Assembly: GCA_030680405.1 (NCBI GenBank)
Contig: JAUXVT010000080.1
Location: forward strand, 1 to 48,369
DNA from: Thiobacillus sp.
GTDB lineage: Bacteria > Pseudomonadota > Gammaproteobacteria > Burkholderiales > Thiobacillaceae
DNA length: 48,369 nt
Direction: 5' to 3'
The notes under the pieces were generated by a model. That model saw only the letters and a list, made by a program, of their open reading frames with translations. It made no database searches and was not told the DNA's origin. A program made the position numbers and the translations under genes. Positions 25,412-36,889 of this stretch are shown piece by piece (the stretch's first letter is position 1; each line of letters begins with the position of its first letter).

Positions 25412-25909
25412 GTGCGCGCCCGCCCAGACCTGATCGAGCACCTTCCCCGCCTGCGCCGCTATGCTCGGGCGCTGACGGGGGACGTCACCCGTGCCGACGA
25501 TCTGGTGCAGGACACCCTGGAACGCGCGCTGGTCAAGCTCGACCTGTGGCAGCCCGGCAGCGATCTACGCGCCTGGCTGTTCACCCTGATGCACAACCTG
25601 TTCGTGAACCAGATCCGCATCCGGCGGCCGCGGGAAACCGTTCTCGAGGATGCGCTGGACGAGCCGGTGAGCGGCGGGCAAATGGAAGCGCTGACGGCGC
25701 GGGACATCCATGAGGCGCTGGCGCGACTGCCCGAGGTGCAACGCGAAGTCCTGCTGCTGGTGGGGCTGGAGCAATTCGGCTACGCCGAAGCCGCCCAGGT
25801 GCTGGGCGTGCCTACCGGCACGGTCATGTCGCGCCTATCGCGTGCACGCGAGCGGATGCGGCAGATGTTGGCGGGCGAACCCGCAATCAAACTGAAGCTT
25901 GTGAAATGA
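25412..25909 (+). CDS. ECF-type RNA polymerase sigma factor
   Basis: A 165-residue group 4 sigma factor with only regions 2 and 4. Region 2 is LPRLRRYARALTGDVTRADDLVQDTLERAL, followed by LRAWLFTLMHNLFVNQIR. Region 4 is ALARLPEVQREVLLLVGLEQFGYAEAAQVLGVPTGTVMSRLSRARERMR. The start is a GTG at 25412, immediately after the TAA of the lipoprotein gene, so translation is probably coupled. The 3' end overlaps the anti-sigma gene by 4 bp. Target promoters are unknown; an oxidative or envelope stress role is typical of this arrangement. Confidence 0.9.
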   Translation: MRARPDLIEHLPRLRRYARALTGDVTRADDLVQDTLERALVKLDLWQPGSDLRAWLFTLMHNLFVNQIRIRRPRETVLEDALDEPVSGGQMEALTARDIHEALARLPEVQREVLLLVGLEQFGYAEAAQVLGVPTGTVMSRLSRARERMRQMLAGEPAIKLKLVK

Positions 25910-26676
25910 CAGACGACGTGCACGAACACGAACTCAACGCCTATGTGGATGGCACCCTACCCGAAGCCCGCCGCCTCGAGGTCGAGGCCTGGCTGGCTGC
26001 CCACCCGGCCGATGCCGCGCGGGTGCAGGCCTGGTCAGACCAGAACCAGTCCCTGCATGCCACCTTCGACGCCGTGCTCAATGAGCCGCTGCCGCTAAAC
26101 CTGGTCCGCGCCACGCTCCGCCCAGCCCTGCCTGTGCCATTCAGGGCGGTGGCGGCGCTGCTGGCCATGATGGCCACGGGGCTGGTCGGTTACGCCATCG
26201 GCCTGAATGCGGAGCAGGCGCCCGCCGCCCCGGTTTATCTCGCCCGGGATGCCGCCATCGCCCACGCCGTTTTCAGTCCCGAATCGCGCCACCCCGTCGA
26301 AGTGGACGCCGCCCACGCGGACCATCTGGTTGCCTGGCTCTCCAAGCGTGTCGGCACGCAGCTGCAAGCGCCGGACTTCAGCGCGCAGGGATTCGACCTG
26401 CTCGGCGGCCGCCTGCTGTCGGGCGAAACCGGCCCCGTGGCCCAGTTCATGTATCAGGACCGGATCGAACGCCGCGTCACCCTCTATGTGCGCCGCGCGG
26501 TTTCAGGCAACAAGGTAACGGCCTTCCGCCACGCGGCCGAAAACGGCGTGGACGTGTTCTACTGGATAGACGGCGATTTCGGCTACGCCCTCTCGGGCCA
26601 GATCGGGCGCAAGGCAATTCAGCAGTTGGCCGATGCCGCCTACAGCCAGATGATTCCGGCATCCGGCAAGCGATAA
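25906..26676 (+). CDS. Membrane anti-sigma factor
   Basis: A 256-residue protein beginning with an anti-sigma domain (HEHELNAYVDGTLPEARRLEVEAWLAAHP), then one membrane span at about residues 77-95 (VAALLAMMATGLVGYAIGL) and a periplasmic domain of about 150 residues. It overlaps the sigma gene by ATGA and should hold that sigma factor at the membrane until released. No clear zinc-binding HxxxCxxC motif is present. The stop is 10 bp from the end of the convergent oxidoreductase gene, with no obvious terminator between. Confidence 0.85.
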   Translation: MTDDVHEHELNAYVDGTLPEARRLEVEAWLAAHPADAARVQAWSDQNQSLHATFDAVLNEPLPLNLVRATLRPALPVPFRAVAALLAMMATGLVGYAIGLNAEQAPAAPVYLARDAAIAHAVFSPESRHPVEVDAAHADHLVAWLSKRVGTQLQAPDFSAQGFDLLGGRLLSGETGPVAQFMYQDRIERRVTLYVRRAVSGNKVTAFRHAAENGVDVFYWIDGDFGYALSGQIGRKAIQQLADAAYSQMIPASGKR

Positions 26677-26686
26677 GCTGCACGCA

Positions 26687-28300
26687 TCACTGCCGCTCGG
26701 ACCCACCCAGCATGTCCAAGGCCACTGCCTCGGCCACTCTGATGCCGTCCACCCCGGCCGACAGGATGCCGCCGGCATAGCCCGCGCCCTCGCCCGCCGG
26801 ATACAAGCCCTTGACGTTGAGACTCTGGTAATCGTCGCCGCGGGTGATGCGCAGCGGCGACGAGGTGCGCGTCTCGACCCCGGTCAGCACGGCATCCTTC
26901 ATCGCAAAGCCCTTGATCTGCTGGTCGAACGCCGGCAGCGCCTCGCGGATCGCCTCGATGGCGTAATCCGGCAGGCTAGACGCCAGGTCGGTCAGGTGCA
27001 CGCCGGGCTTGTACGAGGGCTCGACGCTGCCGAGCTGGGTGGAAGCCTTGCCCTGGAGAAAATCGCCGACCAACTGGCCCGGCGCCTCGTAATTGCCGCC
27101 GCCCAGTTCGAACGCGCGCGCTTCCAGGCGGCGCTGCAACTCGATGCCGGCCAGCGGCCCGCCGGGATAATCCTCGGGCGTGATGCCCACCACGATGCCC
27201 GCGTTGGCGTTGCGCTCGTTGCGCGAATACTGGCTCATGCCGTTGGTCACCACGCACCCCGGCTCGGAGGTGGCCGCCACCACCGTGCCGCCGGGGCACA
27301 TGCAAAAGCTGTAGACCGAACGGCCATTTTTCGCATGATGCACCAGCTTGTAATCCGCCGCGCCCAGCAGCGGGTTGCCCGCATTCGGCCCCAGCCGCGC
27401 GCGGTCGATCAGCGACTGCGGATGCTCGATGCGAAAGCCGATGGAAAACGGTTTGGCTTCCATATACACGCCGCGCGCGTGCAGCATCTCGAACGTGTCG
27501 CGGGCGCTGTGGCCGAGCGCGAGGATGACGTGGTCGCTGGTGAGCGTCTCGCCGCTGGCCAGCACCACGCCGCGAATATGGTCACCCTCGATCAACACGT
27601 CGGTGACGCGCTGCTGGAAGCGGATCTCACCGCCCAGTTCCTCGATTTCATGGCGCATGGCCTCGACCACACCGACCAGGCGGAAGGTGCCGATGTGCGG
27701 TTTCGACATGTACAGGATTTCTTCCGGCGCGCCCGCCTTCACGAATTCGGTCAGCACCTTGCGGCCGTAGTGCCTGGGGTCCTTGATCTGGCTGTAGAGC
27801 TTGCCGTCGGAAAACGTCCCCGCCCCGCCCTCGCCGAACTGCACGTTGGATTCGGGATTGAGCGTGTTCTTGCGCCACAGCCCCCATGTGTCCTGGGTGC
27901 GCTCGCGCACCGCCTTGCCGCGTTCCAGCATGATCGGTTTGAAGCCCATCTGGGCCAGCACCAGCGCGGCAAAAATCCCGCAGGGACCAAAGCCGACGAC
28001 GAGCGGGCGTTCCGCCAAGTTCTCCGGTGCGTGGCCGACGAAGTGGTAGGCCATGTCCGGCGTCGGCGCGAGGTGGCGGTCGTCGCGGAATTTCTGCAGC
28101 AGCGCCGCCTCGTTTTTGACCTCGATGTCGACCGCATAAATCATCAGCAGCGCGTGCTTTTTGCGCGCGTCGTAGCTGCGCTTGAAAATACTGAAGCCGA
28201 CGAGCTCGTCGTCCGCCAGTTCCAGGCGCTGAAGGATCACCGCGCGCAAGGCCTCGGGCGGATGGTCGAGTGGGAGTTTGAGTTCAGTCAGTCGCAGCAT
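26687..28300 (-). CDS. FAD-dependent dehydrogenase (COG2509 type)
   Basis: A 537-residue flavoprotein. The FAD-binding dinucleotide fold starts at about residue 100 (VVGFGPCGIFAALVLAQMG with ERGKAVRERTQD), followed by FGEGGAGTFSDGKLYSQIKD, a family hallmark. An N-terminal domain of about 90 residues precedes it, and the C-terminal LYPAGEGAGYAGGILSAGVDGIRVAEA closes the FAD site. Proteins of this family are widespread but their substrate is unknown. It lies 11 bp downstream of another flavoprotein gene in the same direction. Confidence 0.88.
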   Translation of the reverse strand: MLRLTELKLPLDHPPEALRAVILQRLELADDELVGFSIFKRSYDARKKHALLMIYAVDIEVKNEAALLQKFRDDRHLAPTPDMAYHFVGHAPENLAERPLVVGFGPCGIFAALVLAQMGFKPIMLERGKAVRERTQDTWGLWRKNTLNPESNVQFGEGGAGTFSDGKLYSQIKDPRHYGRKVLTEFVKAGAPEEILYMSKPHIGTFRLVGVVEAMRHEIEELGGEIRFQQRVTDVLIEGDHIRGVVLASGETLTSDHVILALGHSARDTFEMLHARGVYMEAKPFSIGFRIEHPQSLIDRARLGPNAGNPLLGAADYKLVHHAKNGRSVYSFCMCPGGTVVAATSEPGCVVTNGMSQYSRNERNANAGIVVGITPEDYPGGPLAGIELQRRLEARAFELGGGNYEAPGQLVGDFLQGKASTQLGSVEPSYKPGVHLTDLASSLPDYAIEAIREALPAFDQQIKGFAMKDAVLTGVETRTSSPLRITRGDDYQSLNVKGLYPAGEGAGYAGGILSAGVDGIRVAEAVALDMLGGSERQ

Positions 28301-28311
28301 GGTGTCGTACT

Positions 28312-29595
28312 TTAAGGCTGGCCAGCCAAGTAATCCAATGCGCCCTGCCCCGCCACGCGTCCGCTTGCAAAGCAGGCCGTCAGCAGATAGCCGCCGGTGG
28401 GCGCTTCCCAGTCGAGCATCTCGCCCGCGCAGAACACGCCGGGCAGCTGGCGCAGCATCAGCTTCTCGTCGAGCGCCTCGAAGCGCACGCCCCCCGCGCT
28501 GCTGATCGCCTCGTCGAGCGGGCGCGGGGCGACAAGCGTGAGCGGCAGTGATTTTATCGCGTTGGCGAGCTTCACCGGGTCGTTCAATTGATCCGCCGAC
28601 AACACCTCGCGTAGCAGCGCCATTTTCACGCCCCTGATCCCGGCCCGGCTTTGCAGGTGGCTGGACAGCGAACGTGCGCCGCGCGGGTGGGCGACTTCGG
28701 CGACGACCCGATCGAGTGTTTTATCGGGCGCCAGATCGAGCTGCACCGTCACCGATCCATGCGCTGCAATCGTGTCGCGCAGCGGCGCCGACAGGGCATA
28801 CACCAGGCTGCCCTCGATACCGGTGTCGGACAGCATCAGCTCGCCCTTGCGCTCATGCGAATTGTCGGCCGCGTCGGTGAATCGAAGCGCCACCGTTTTC
28901 AGCGGCTGCCCGGCGAAGCGGGTGCGCAGATGCTCGCTCCAACCGTTCGCCACATCGAAACCGCAGTTCGACGGCAGCAAGGGCGCGACATCAACCCCGC
29001 GCTGTGCCAGCAGCGGCACCCACGCGCCGTCCGATCCCAGTTTCGCCCAGCTGCCGCCGCCCAGTGCCAGCACCACCGAGTCGACTTTCACAGCCAATTC
29101 ACCCTCGGGCGCAGCAAAGCGCAGTGCCCCCGCATCGGCCCTAAAGGACTCCGATCCACTACGCGCTGAAGCGCGTGTGGAGTCGTATGTCCACCCCAGC
29201 CAGCGATGCCGCACATGAAACCGCACGCCGGATTCGCGCAGCCGATGCAGCCATGCGCGCAACAGCGGCGCGGCCTTCATGTCCTTGGGGAACACCCGTC
29301 CCGACGAGCCGACGAAGGTCTCGACCCCCAGTCCGTGTATCCACTCCCGCAGCACGGCCGGGGGAAAGGCTTCAAGCAGCGGCCTGATTGCAGCAGCGCG
29401 CGCGCCATAACGCGACAGGAAAGACTCGAACGGCTCGGAATGGGTGATGTTCATACCGCCCACGCCGGCCAGCAGGAACTTGCGGCCCAATGAGGGCATG
29501 GCATCAAACAGGTTAACCCGCACCCCGCTTTGCGAGAGGATTTCGGCCGCCATCAGGCCGGCGGGGCCGCCACCAATTACAGCGGCGGTTTTCAT
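28312..29595 (-). CDS. NAD(P)/FAD-dependent oxidoreductase (HI0933/BaiN family)
   Basis: A 427-residue flavoprotein. The FAD motif is MKTAAVIGGGPAGLMAAEIL, then GRKFLLAGVGGMNITHSEP, typical of the HI0933/BaiN family in its TIGR03862 branch, and the C-terminal PGVFCAGEMLDWEAPTGGYLLTACFASG. Substrate unknown. I chose the internal ATG at 29595 because the FAD-binding strand begins right after it; the frame also extends to 29628 with no obvious ribosome site. It is co-directional with and nearly touches the downstream flavoprotein gene. Confidence 0.87.
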   Translation of the reverse strand: MKTAAVIGGGPAGLMAAEILSQSGVRVNLFDAMPSLGRKFLLAGVGGMNITHSEPFESFLSRYGARAAAIRPLLEAFPPAVLREWIHGLGVETFVGSSGRVFPKDMKAAPLLRAWLHRLRESGVRFHVRHRWLGWTYDSTRASARSGSESFRADAGALRFAAPEGELAVKVDSVVLALGGGSWAKLGSDGAWVPLLAQRGVDVAPLLPSNCGFDVANGWSEHLRTRFAGQPLKTVALRFTDAADNSHERKGELMLSDTGIEGSLVYALSAPLRDTIAAHGSVTVQLDLAPDKTLDRVVAEVAHPRGARSLSSHLQSRAGIRGVKMALLREVLSADQLNDPVKLANAIKSLPLTLVAPRPLDEAISSAGGVRFEALDEKLMLRQLPGVFCAGEMLDWEAPTGGYLLTACFASGRVAGQGALDYLAGQP

Positions 29596-29836
29596 GGTCT
29601 GCGCATGCGTGGTCACCAACGGGCTCAAATGCAGGACTTCGCAATCATCAAAACAATCCCGTCATGCCGGGACTGATCCGGTGCCAACATGTCGGAGTGA
29701 TCAGTTTTGTCGATGCGAAGGGCGACCTCGCTTTGCGTTGGGTGCTGTCCAGACTCGCCAAATGAAACGCACTGGATTCCGGTCGCCATCCACAGGCATG
29801 TAGCCCCAAAGACGCTCAGGCGCGGGCAGAATCGTG

Positions 29837-29859
29837 GGCAGAAACCACCTTTTTCTGCC
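29837..29859. terminator. Perfect 8-bp hairpin downstream of the H-NS-like gene
   Basis: GGCAGAAA (29837-29844) and TTTCTGCC (29852-29859) form a perfect stem with a 7-base loop, 5 bp after the stop of the minus-strand H-NS-like gene. No T-run follows on that strand. The rest of 29629-29836 holds no recognised gene. Confidence 0.4.
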
Positions 29860-29863
29860 GCGA

Positions 29864-30163
29864 CTACTTGACCAGAAATGCTTCCCTTGAAAGCCCTTTG
29901 GCCTGCTCTTCCGCCAGCCACTTCGGCACGCGGCCGCGACCTGACCAGGATTCATCCGTGGCAGGATTGCGGTACTTCGCAGCCACGGCAGTACGCGCTT
30001 TGGTCTTTTTTGCCCCACCCTTCAGGTCATCAAGGGTGATCCCATATTCCTTCATCCTTGCCTGAATCTCTGCGACCACAGAAGCAATTTCTGCGCGACG
30101 CGCCACCTCGGCTTGCTTCAACAACGCTTCCGCCTGCGCCTTCAATTCTTTGTAAGTTGCCAT
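29864..30163 (-). CDS. H-NS family nucleoid protein
   Basis: A 99-residue protein with an N-terminal coiled-coil oligomerisation region (about 5-45, YKELKAQAEALLKQAEVARR and following) and the C-terminal H-NS DNA-binding motif YRNPATDESWSGRGRVPKWL. It should bind AT-rich DNA in the nucleoid and silence transcription. Within the window the AT-rich ars promoter region would be a natural target (inference). AAGGGAAA precedes the ATG at 30163, so the longer frame from 30178 is not used. Confidence 0.92.
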   Translation of the reverse strand: MATYKELKAQAEALLKQAEVARRAEIASVVAEIQARMKEYGITLDDLKGGAKKTKARTAVAAKYRNPATDESWSGRGRVPKWLAEEQAKGLSREAFLVK

Positions 30164-30229
30164 CGTTTTCCCTTTCAAAAATGAGTCGGATCAATATCAG
30201 ACCAGTTTATTCTGCATTAGCCAATGCAA

Positions 30230-31807
<1,578 letters not shown>

Positions 31808-31822
31808 TTTAGGGGTCAGAGA

Positions 31823-31930
31823 TCAGGGGTCAGGGCCGCGAATCAGCGCTCAGGGGCCGTTGATCAGGCGTCGCGGGCATTAAAGAAAAAGCCGCGCACA
31901 GCGCGACCTTCCCTGACCCCCGACCCCTGA
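31823..31930. repeat. Inverted TCAGGGGTCAGGG repeats between guaB and guaA
   Basis: ATCAGGGGTCAGGG (31822-31835) is matched by CCCTGACCCC (31911-31920) and CGACCCCTGA (31921-31930) in inverse. A further partial copy, AGGGGTCAGAG, lies at 31811-31821. The pattern resembles a short dispersed intergenic repeat. It encloses the hairpin at 31882-31906. Confidence 0.5.
31882..31906 (-). terminator. Rho-independent terminator or attenuator after guaB
   Basis: On the minus strand CGCGC-TGT-GCGCG is followed by GCTTTTTCTTT. It lies 42 bp after the guaB stop and before guaA, so it either ends guaB transcription or reduces read-through into guaA. Confidence 0.65.
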
Positions 31931-31947
31931 ATCCTGGCACCTGATCG

Positions 31948-33417
<1,470 letters not shown>

Positions 33418-33522
33418 TTAACGCAAAGCGGAATTATACGCGCCCGCCCCCGCCCCGCACAAACCGGCGATCGCCACGCTCCTCTTGGTCGTAATCTACC
33501 AATCCATTTATGCGACTGACGG

Positions 33523-33551
33523 TTGACTCCCGTGCCTGATGCGGCTAACTT
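33523..33551 (+). promoter_or_regulatory. Candidate sigma-70 promoter of the small lipoprotein gene
   Basis: TTGACT (33523-33528) and TAACTT (33546-33551) are 17 bp apart, about 80 bp upstream of the ATG at 33632. The -35 box is good; the -10 box is weak. Confidence 0.35.
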
Positions 33552-33631
33552 TGCGTCAGCATTCAACCTGCTAGGGCGCGCGGTTCAACAGCCCGACACC
33601 TGAACGCCATACAACTTGAGGAGATAAAACA

Positions 33632-33970
33632 ATGTCCAAAGTTTTGCTTGCCCTGACTTCCGTAGCCCTGCTGGGTCTGTCTGGATGTGCCGATCTTTAC
33701 GTCAACCAGCCGGGCGGCAAGCCTGCGGCGGCCAAGGCCGCCATCAGCGCCGAAGCCCAGGCTGCGCTCAACGCCGCCCAGGCTGACGTCAAGGATGCCA
33801 AGGCCAAGAATGCACTGTGGACGACCGCCGATGCCGCGCTGAAGGCTGCCGAGGAGGCTGCCGCCAAAGGCGATAGCGCCACGGTGCTGAAGCAAGCCAA
33901 GCTGGCCAGCGACCATGTCAAGAAAGGCCTGGCCCAGCTCAACTACCCGGTGCTCAAAGTCGGCGACTAA
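33632..33970 (+). CDS. Small helical lipoprotein, SoxXA-binding (SoxK)-like
   Basis: A 112-residue lipoprotein with signal MSKVLLALTSVALLGLSGCAD (lipobox LSGC, Cys 19). The mature part is Ala/Lys-rich and helical, with a lone Trp in NALWTTADAALKAAEEAAAKGD and a second helix SATVLKQAKLASDHVKKGLAQ. This pattern recalls the small SoxXA-binding proteins that stimulate the thiosulfate-oxidising complex, but also generic DUF4398-type lipoproteins, so the Sox link is tentative. GAGGAGAT precedes the ATG. A strong terminator follows, so it is a single-gene unit. Confidence 0.75.
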   Translation: MSKVLLALTSVALLGLSGCADLYVNQPGGKPAAAKAAISAEAQAALNAAQADVKDAKAKNALWTTADAALKAAEEAAAKGDSATVLKQAKLASDHVKKGLAQLNYPVLKVGD

Positions 33971-33989
33971 GTCGGCCTGCTTCAGCAAC

Positions 33990-34028
33990 AAGGCCTTCCG
34001 GATTCATTCCGGAAGGCCTTTGTTTTTG
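33990..34028 (+). terminator. Strong rho-independent terminator
   Basis: AAGGCCTTCCGG (33990-34001) pairs perfectly with CCGGAAGGCCTT (34009-34020), followed by TGTTTTTGG. It ends the lipoprotein transcript and, being nearly symmetric, may also serve the convergent rnfH gene. Confidence 0.85.
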
Positions 34029-34038
34029 GGCGCACGGC

Positions 34039-34377
34039 TCATGTCGCCAGGGGCGTGTCGGGCGCGGCGTCGCTGCCGCCCTTCCTGGTGATCTTGCCTG
34101 CTTCCGCGCGTTTGCGGCGCACTTCCTTGGGATCGGCGATCAGCGGGCGATAGATCTCCACCCGGTCGCGGTCGCGCACTTTCTCGTCCAATTTGACCAG
34201 CTTGCTGAAAATCCCGACCTTGTTTCTGGCAAGGTCGATTTCGGGAAAGGCGTCCAGCACGCCGGATGCGCGAATGGCGTCTTCCACCGTCGCGCCTTCG
34301 GCAAGCCGGACCTGCAACAGGGGTTGCTGCGTCGGCAAGGCATAAACGACCTCGACGTTGATATTGGCTGTGTTCAT
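34039..34377 (-). CDS. rnfH: RnfH family (UPF0125) ubiquitin-fold protein
   Basis: A 112-residue protein with the ubiquitin-like beta-grasp pattern of Rnf[82 protein letters not shown]. The biochemical role is unclear. It is conserved next to ratA and smpB in Proteobacteria, as here. Its ATG overlaps the ratA stop by 4 bp. Confidence 0.9.
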   Translation of the reverse strand: MNTANINVEVVYALPTQQPLLQVRLAEGATVEDAIRASGVLDAFPEIDLARNKVGIFSKLVKLDEKVRDRDRVEIYRPLIADPKEVRRKRAEAGKITRKGGSDAAPDTPLAT

Positions 34378-34808
34378 ACGGCATACACCTCGTCGGCACG
34401 GCGCACAAAGGCATCGACAAAGGTATTGGTGATATGGCTGAAAACGGGCGCCAGAATCGTTTCCAGCATCCGGCTCGAAAACGCATACTGAAGGCGGAAC
34501 TCGATCTTGCAGGCCTCATCCCCCAGCGGGGAAAAAGACCAATCGCCTTCCAGTTCGGAAAACGGGCCATCCTGCAACCTGATCCGCATCTCGCGCGGAT
34601 GCGTTTTGGTGTTTTCCGTGGTGAAGCTTTGGCGTATGCCCATGTAGGCGATATGGATCGTCGCCACCGTGCTCGCTTCGTCACGCCATTTCAACTCGGT
34701 GCCGCCGCACCAGGGCAGGAAAGCGGGATAATCCTCGACCCGATCCACCAGTTCAAACATGCGTTCGGGGGTGTGCGCCACCAACACACTTTTTTCCACA
34801 CGCGCCAT
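34374..34808 (-). CDS. ratA: RatA-type SRPBCC/START domain protein
   Basis: A 144-residue START-like protein beginning [36 protein letters not shown], with [28 protein letters not shown]. It is the homologue of E. coli RatA (YfjG), reported to hinder 70S ribosome assembly, and of the yeast Coq10 coenzyme Q-binding protein; which role holds here cannot be told. The ATG at 34808 fits the family start. It is divergent from smpB with a 50 bp gap, the usual arrangement. Confidence 0.9.
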   Translation of the reverse strand: MARVEKSVLVAHTPERMFELVDRVEDYPAFLPWCGGTELKWRDEASTVATIHIAYMGIRQSFTTENTKTHPREMRIRLQDGPFSELEGDWSFSPLGDEACKIEFRLQYAFSSRMLETILAPVFSHITNTFVDAFVRRADEVYAV

Positions 34809-34858
34809 GGGACACTGAAGCCTTGTAAAATCAAGAATTGTACGCAAGCCCGTCACAC

Positions 34859-35308
34859 ATGAGCATCGTCGACAACAAAAAAGCCTTTCACGATTATTTC
34901 ATCGAAGAGCGATTCGAGGCTGGCCTCATGCTCGAAGGCTGGGAAGTGAAAGCCATTCGCGCCGGCCGGGTGCAATTGAAAGAAGCCTATGTGGTGGTCA
35001 AGAACGGCGCCGTTTATCTGATCGGCTGCCACATCAGCCCGCTGCTAACCGCCTCCACCCACATCCACCCCGACCCCACGCGCTCGCGCAAGCTGCTGCT
35101 GCACGCGGCGGAAATCAGCAAGCTCATCGGCAAGACCGAACGCGCCGGCTTCACCCTGGTGCCACTCGACATGCACTACGTCAAAGGCCGCATCAAGCTT
35201 GAGTTCGGCCTGGCCAAAGGCAAAAAACAGCACGACAAGCGCGCGGCGGAAAAAGACCGTGAGTGGTTGCGCGAAAAGCAGCGAATGGTGCGCACTACCC
35301 AGAGCTGA
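34859..35308 (+). CDS. smpB: SsrA-binding protein
   Basis: A 149-residue SmpB, which binds tmRNA and delivers it to stalled ribosomes. The start [22 protein letters not shown] is the standard N-terminus; [37 protein letters not shown] and [29 protein letters not shown] are characteristic. The basic C-terminal tail is present. Of two in-frame ATGs, the one at 34859 matches the family. Confidence 0.96.
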   Translation: MSIVDNKKAFHDYFIEERFEAGLMLEGWEVKAIRAGRVQLKEAYVVVKNGAVYLIGCHISPLLTASTHIHPDPTRSRKLLLHAAEISKLIGKTERAGFTLVPLDMHYVKGRIKLEFGLAKGKKQHDKRAAEKDREWLREKQRMVRTTQS

Positions 35309-35425
35309 ATGCAGACAGCGCCGACCAACGGATGAAATAATCCGCTTATCGGTCAGCCTTCCCCTGTAAACCTGTCGAGATGTTGACTAAAATTGTTTGT
35401 ATATTGGCAAACAAGGACAAAATCA

Positions 35426-35599
35426 ATGTCGGCCCTTCCCGTTTATCACGTTGAGTTCATTCCGCTGGAACGCCGTTTGGATGACCGCCGAATCGCGCCG
35501 CGCAATGCAGCGCTGCCGCCCGGAATCAGGGCAGACCGCCGCAAGGCAGCCAGCCGTCGCACGGAAGACCGCAGATCCGAGACCCTGAGAGTCGTTTAG
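35426..35599 (+). CDS. Small arginine-rich hypothetical protein
   Basis: A 57-residue frame with AAGGA 10 bases before the ATG. The sequence has an N-terminal MSALPVYHVEFIPLERRLDDRR and a tail rich in Arg (ADRRKAASRRTEDRRSETLR). I do not recognise it. The high Arg content suggests nucleic acid binding, but GC-rich DNA can give the same bias. It lies 117 bp after smpB. Confidence 0.4.
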   Translation: MSALPVYHVEFIPLERRLDDRRIAPRNAALPPGIRADRRKAASRRTEDRRSETLRVV

Positions 35600-35851
35600 G
35601 AATCAACTGGCGCAGGCGCATCACGCGCCAGATTGTTCCGTTTTTCCTGGCTGCAGCGAATCCATGCTGTCGTCCGCCAGGACACCCCTCTCCGTTGCCT
35701 GATCCCACATAGCCCGCAAGGCCCCAGGCGTGGTCTCACTAGAATATCCCGCAACATGACGGGCACGGCTTTGCAGCCGCGGTCTCGGTCGTGTGACAAT
35801 GGCAAAAACTTGATCGTATCCCCGTGTTTTTCCCCGAAAGTTGAGCCCAGT

Positions 35852-36889
35852 TTGCCCGCCACCGTAGCAGAACTCCCTGCCTTCGATGAGATCATCGACG
35901 TCCGTTCCCCGAGCGAATTTGTCGAAGACCACATCCCCGGTGCGATCAACCTGCCGGTGCTGAACGACGCCGAACGCGAGCGCGTCGGCACGCTGTACAA
36001 GCAGGTGTCGTCGTTCGAGGCGAAAAAAGTCGGCGCGGCGCTGGTGTCGCGCAACATCGCGCGGCATCTGGAAACCTGGTTCGCCGACAAACCCAAGTCG
36101 TATCGTCCACTGGTGTATTGCTGGCGCGGCGGCAGCCGCAGCGGGTCGCTGACGCACATCCTGCAAAAAATCGGCTTTGCAGCGATGCAGCTCGATGGCG
36201 GCTACAAGGCCTATCGCCGGCATGTGGTGGCCGAACTCGCCCGCCTGCCGGCGCAGTTCAGCTATCGGGTGGTGAGCGGCCCCACCGGCAGCGGCAAGAG
36301 CCGCCTGCTGCAGGCGCTGGCCAGCGAAGGCGCCCAGATGCTCGACCTCGAGGCGCTGGCTGCGCACCGGGGTTCGCTGCTGGGGGCGCTGCCAGGGCAA
36401 CCCCAGCCATCGCAAAAAAGTTTCGAGAGCACCATCTGGTCCGCGCTGAACGGATTCGATCCCACCCAACCCGTGTTCGTCGAATCGGAAAGCAAGAAAA
36501 TCGGTGCGCTACGGGTGCCCGATGCGCTGATCACGGCCATGCACGCCAGCCGCTGCCTGCAGCTGGACGTGCCGCTGGCAGCGCGGGTCCAGCTGTTGAC
36601 CGAGGATTACGTGCACTTTCTGCACGACCCGGAGACGATCAACCGCCAGCTCGGCTATCTCACCACGCTGCGCGGCAGCGAGACCATTGCGGCATGGCAG
36701 GCGCTGGCCAATCGGCAGGCGTGGCCCGAACTGGTGGCCGCCCTGCTGGAGCAGCATTACGACCCGGCTTATCTCAAGTCGCTGTCACGTAATTACGCCC
36801 CCTCGGCCACCGATCTGACCTTCCATACGGAAGACCTGTCGACCAGCGGGATGCTGCAGCTGGCGCGCGAGATTCTGGCGGCAACCTAA
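35852..36889 (+). CDS. selU: tRNA 2-selenouridine/geranyl-2-thiouridine synthase
   Basis: The rhodanese domain begins AFDEIIDVRSPSEFVEDHIPGAINLPVLND and carries the catalytic Cys in YCWRGGSRSGSL. A P-loop domain follows with GPTGSGKSRLLQAL. This is MnmH/SelU, which replaces sulfur by selenium at the wobble position of certain tRNAs. The start is uncertain: the family begins a few residues before the rhodanese core, fitting a TTG at 35852 (LPATVAELPAFDE). An in-frame ATG at 35633 would add 73 unrelated residues. No selD is in the window, so selenium supply must be encoded elsewhere. It converges with the next gene and overlaps it by 4 bp. Confidence 0.88.
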   Translation: MPATVAELPAFDEIIDVRSPSEFVEDHIPGAINLPVLNDAERERVGTLYKQVSSFEAKKVGAALVSRNIARHLETWFADKPKSYRPLVYCWRGGSRSGSLTHILQKIGFAAMQLDGGYKAYRRHVVAELARLPAQFSYRVVSGPTGSGKSRLLQALASEGAQMLDLEALAAHRGSLLGALPGQPQPSQKSFESTIWSALNGFDPTQPVFVESESKKIGALRVPDALITAMHASRCLQLDVPLAARVQLLTEDYVHFLHDPETINRQLGYLTTLRGSETIAAWQALANRQAWPELVAALLEQHYDPAYLKSLSRNYAPSATDLTFHTEDLSTSGMLQLAREILAAT

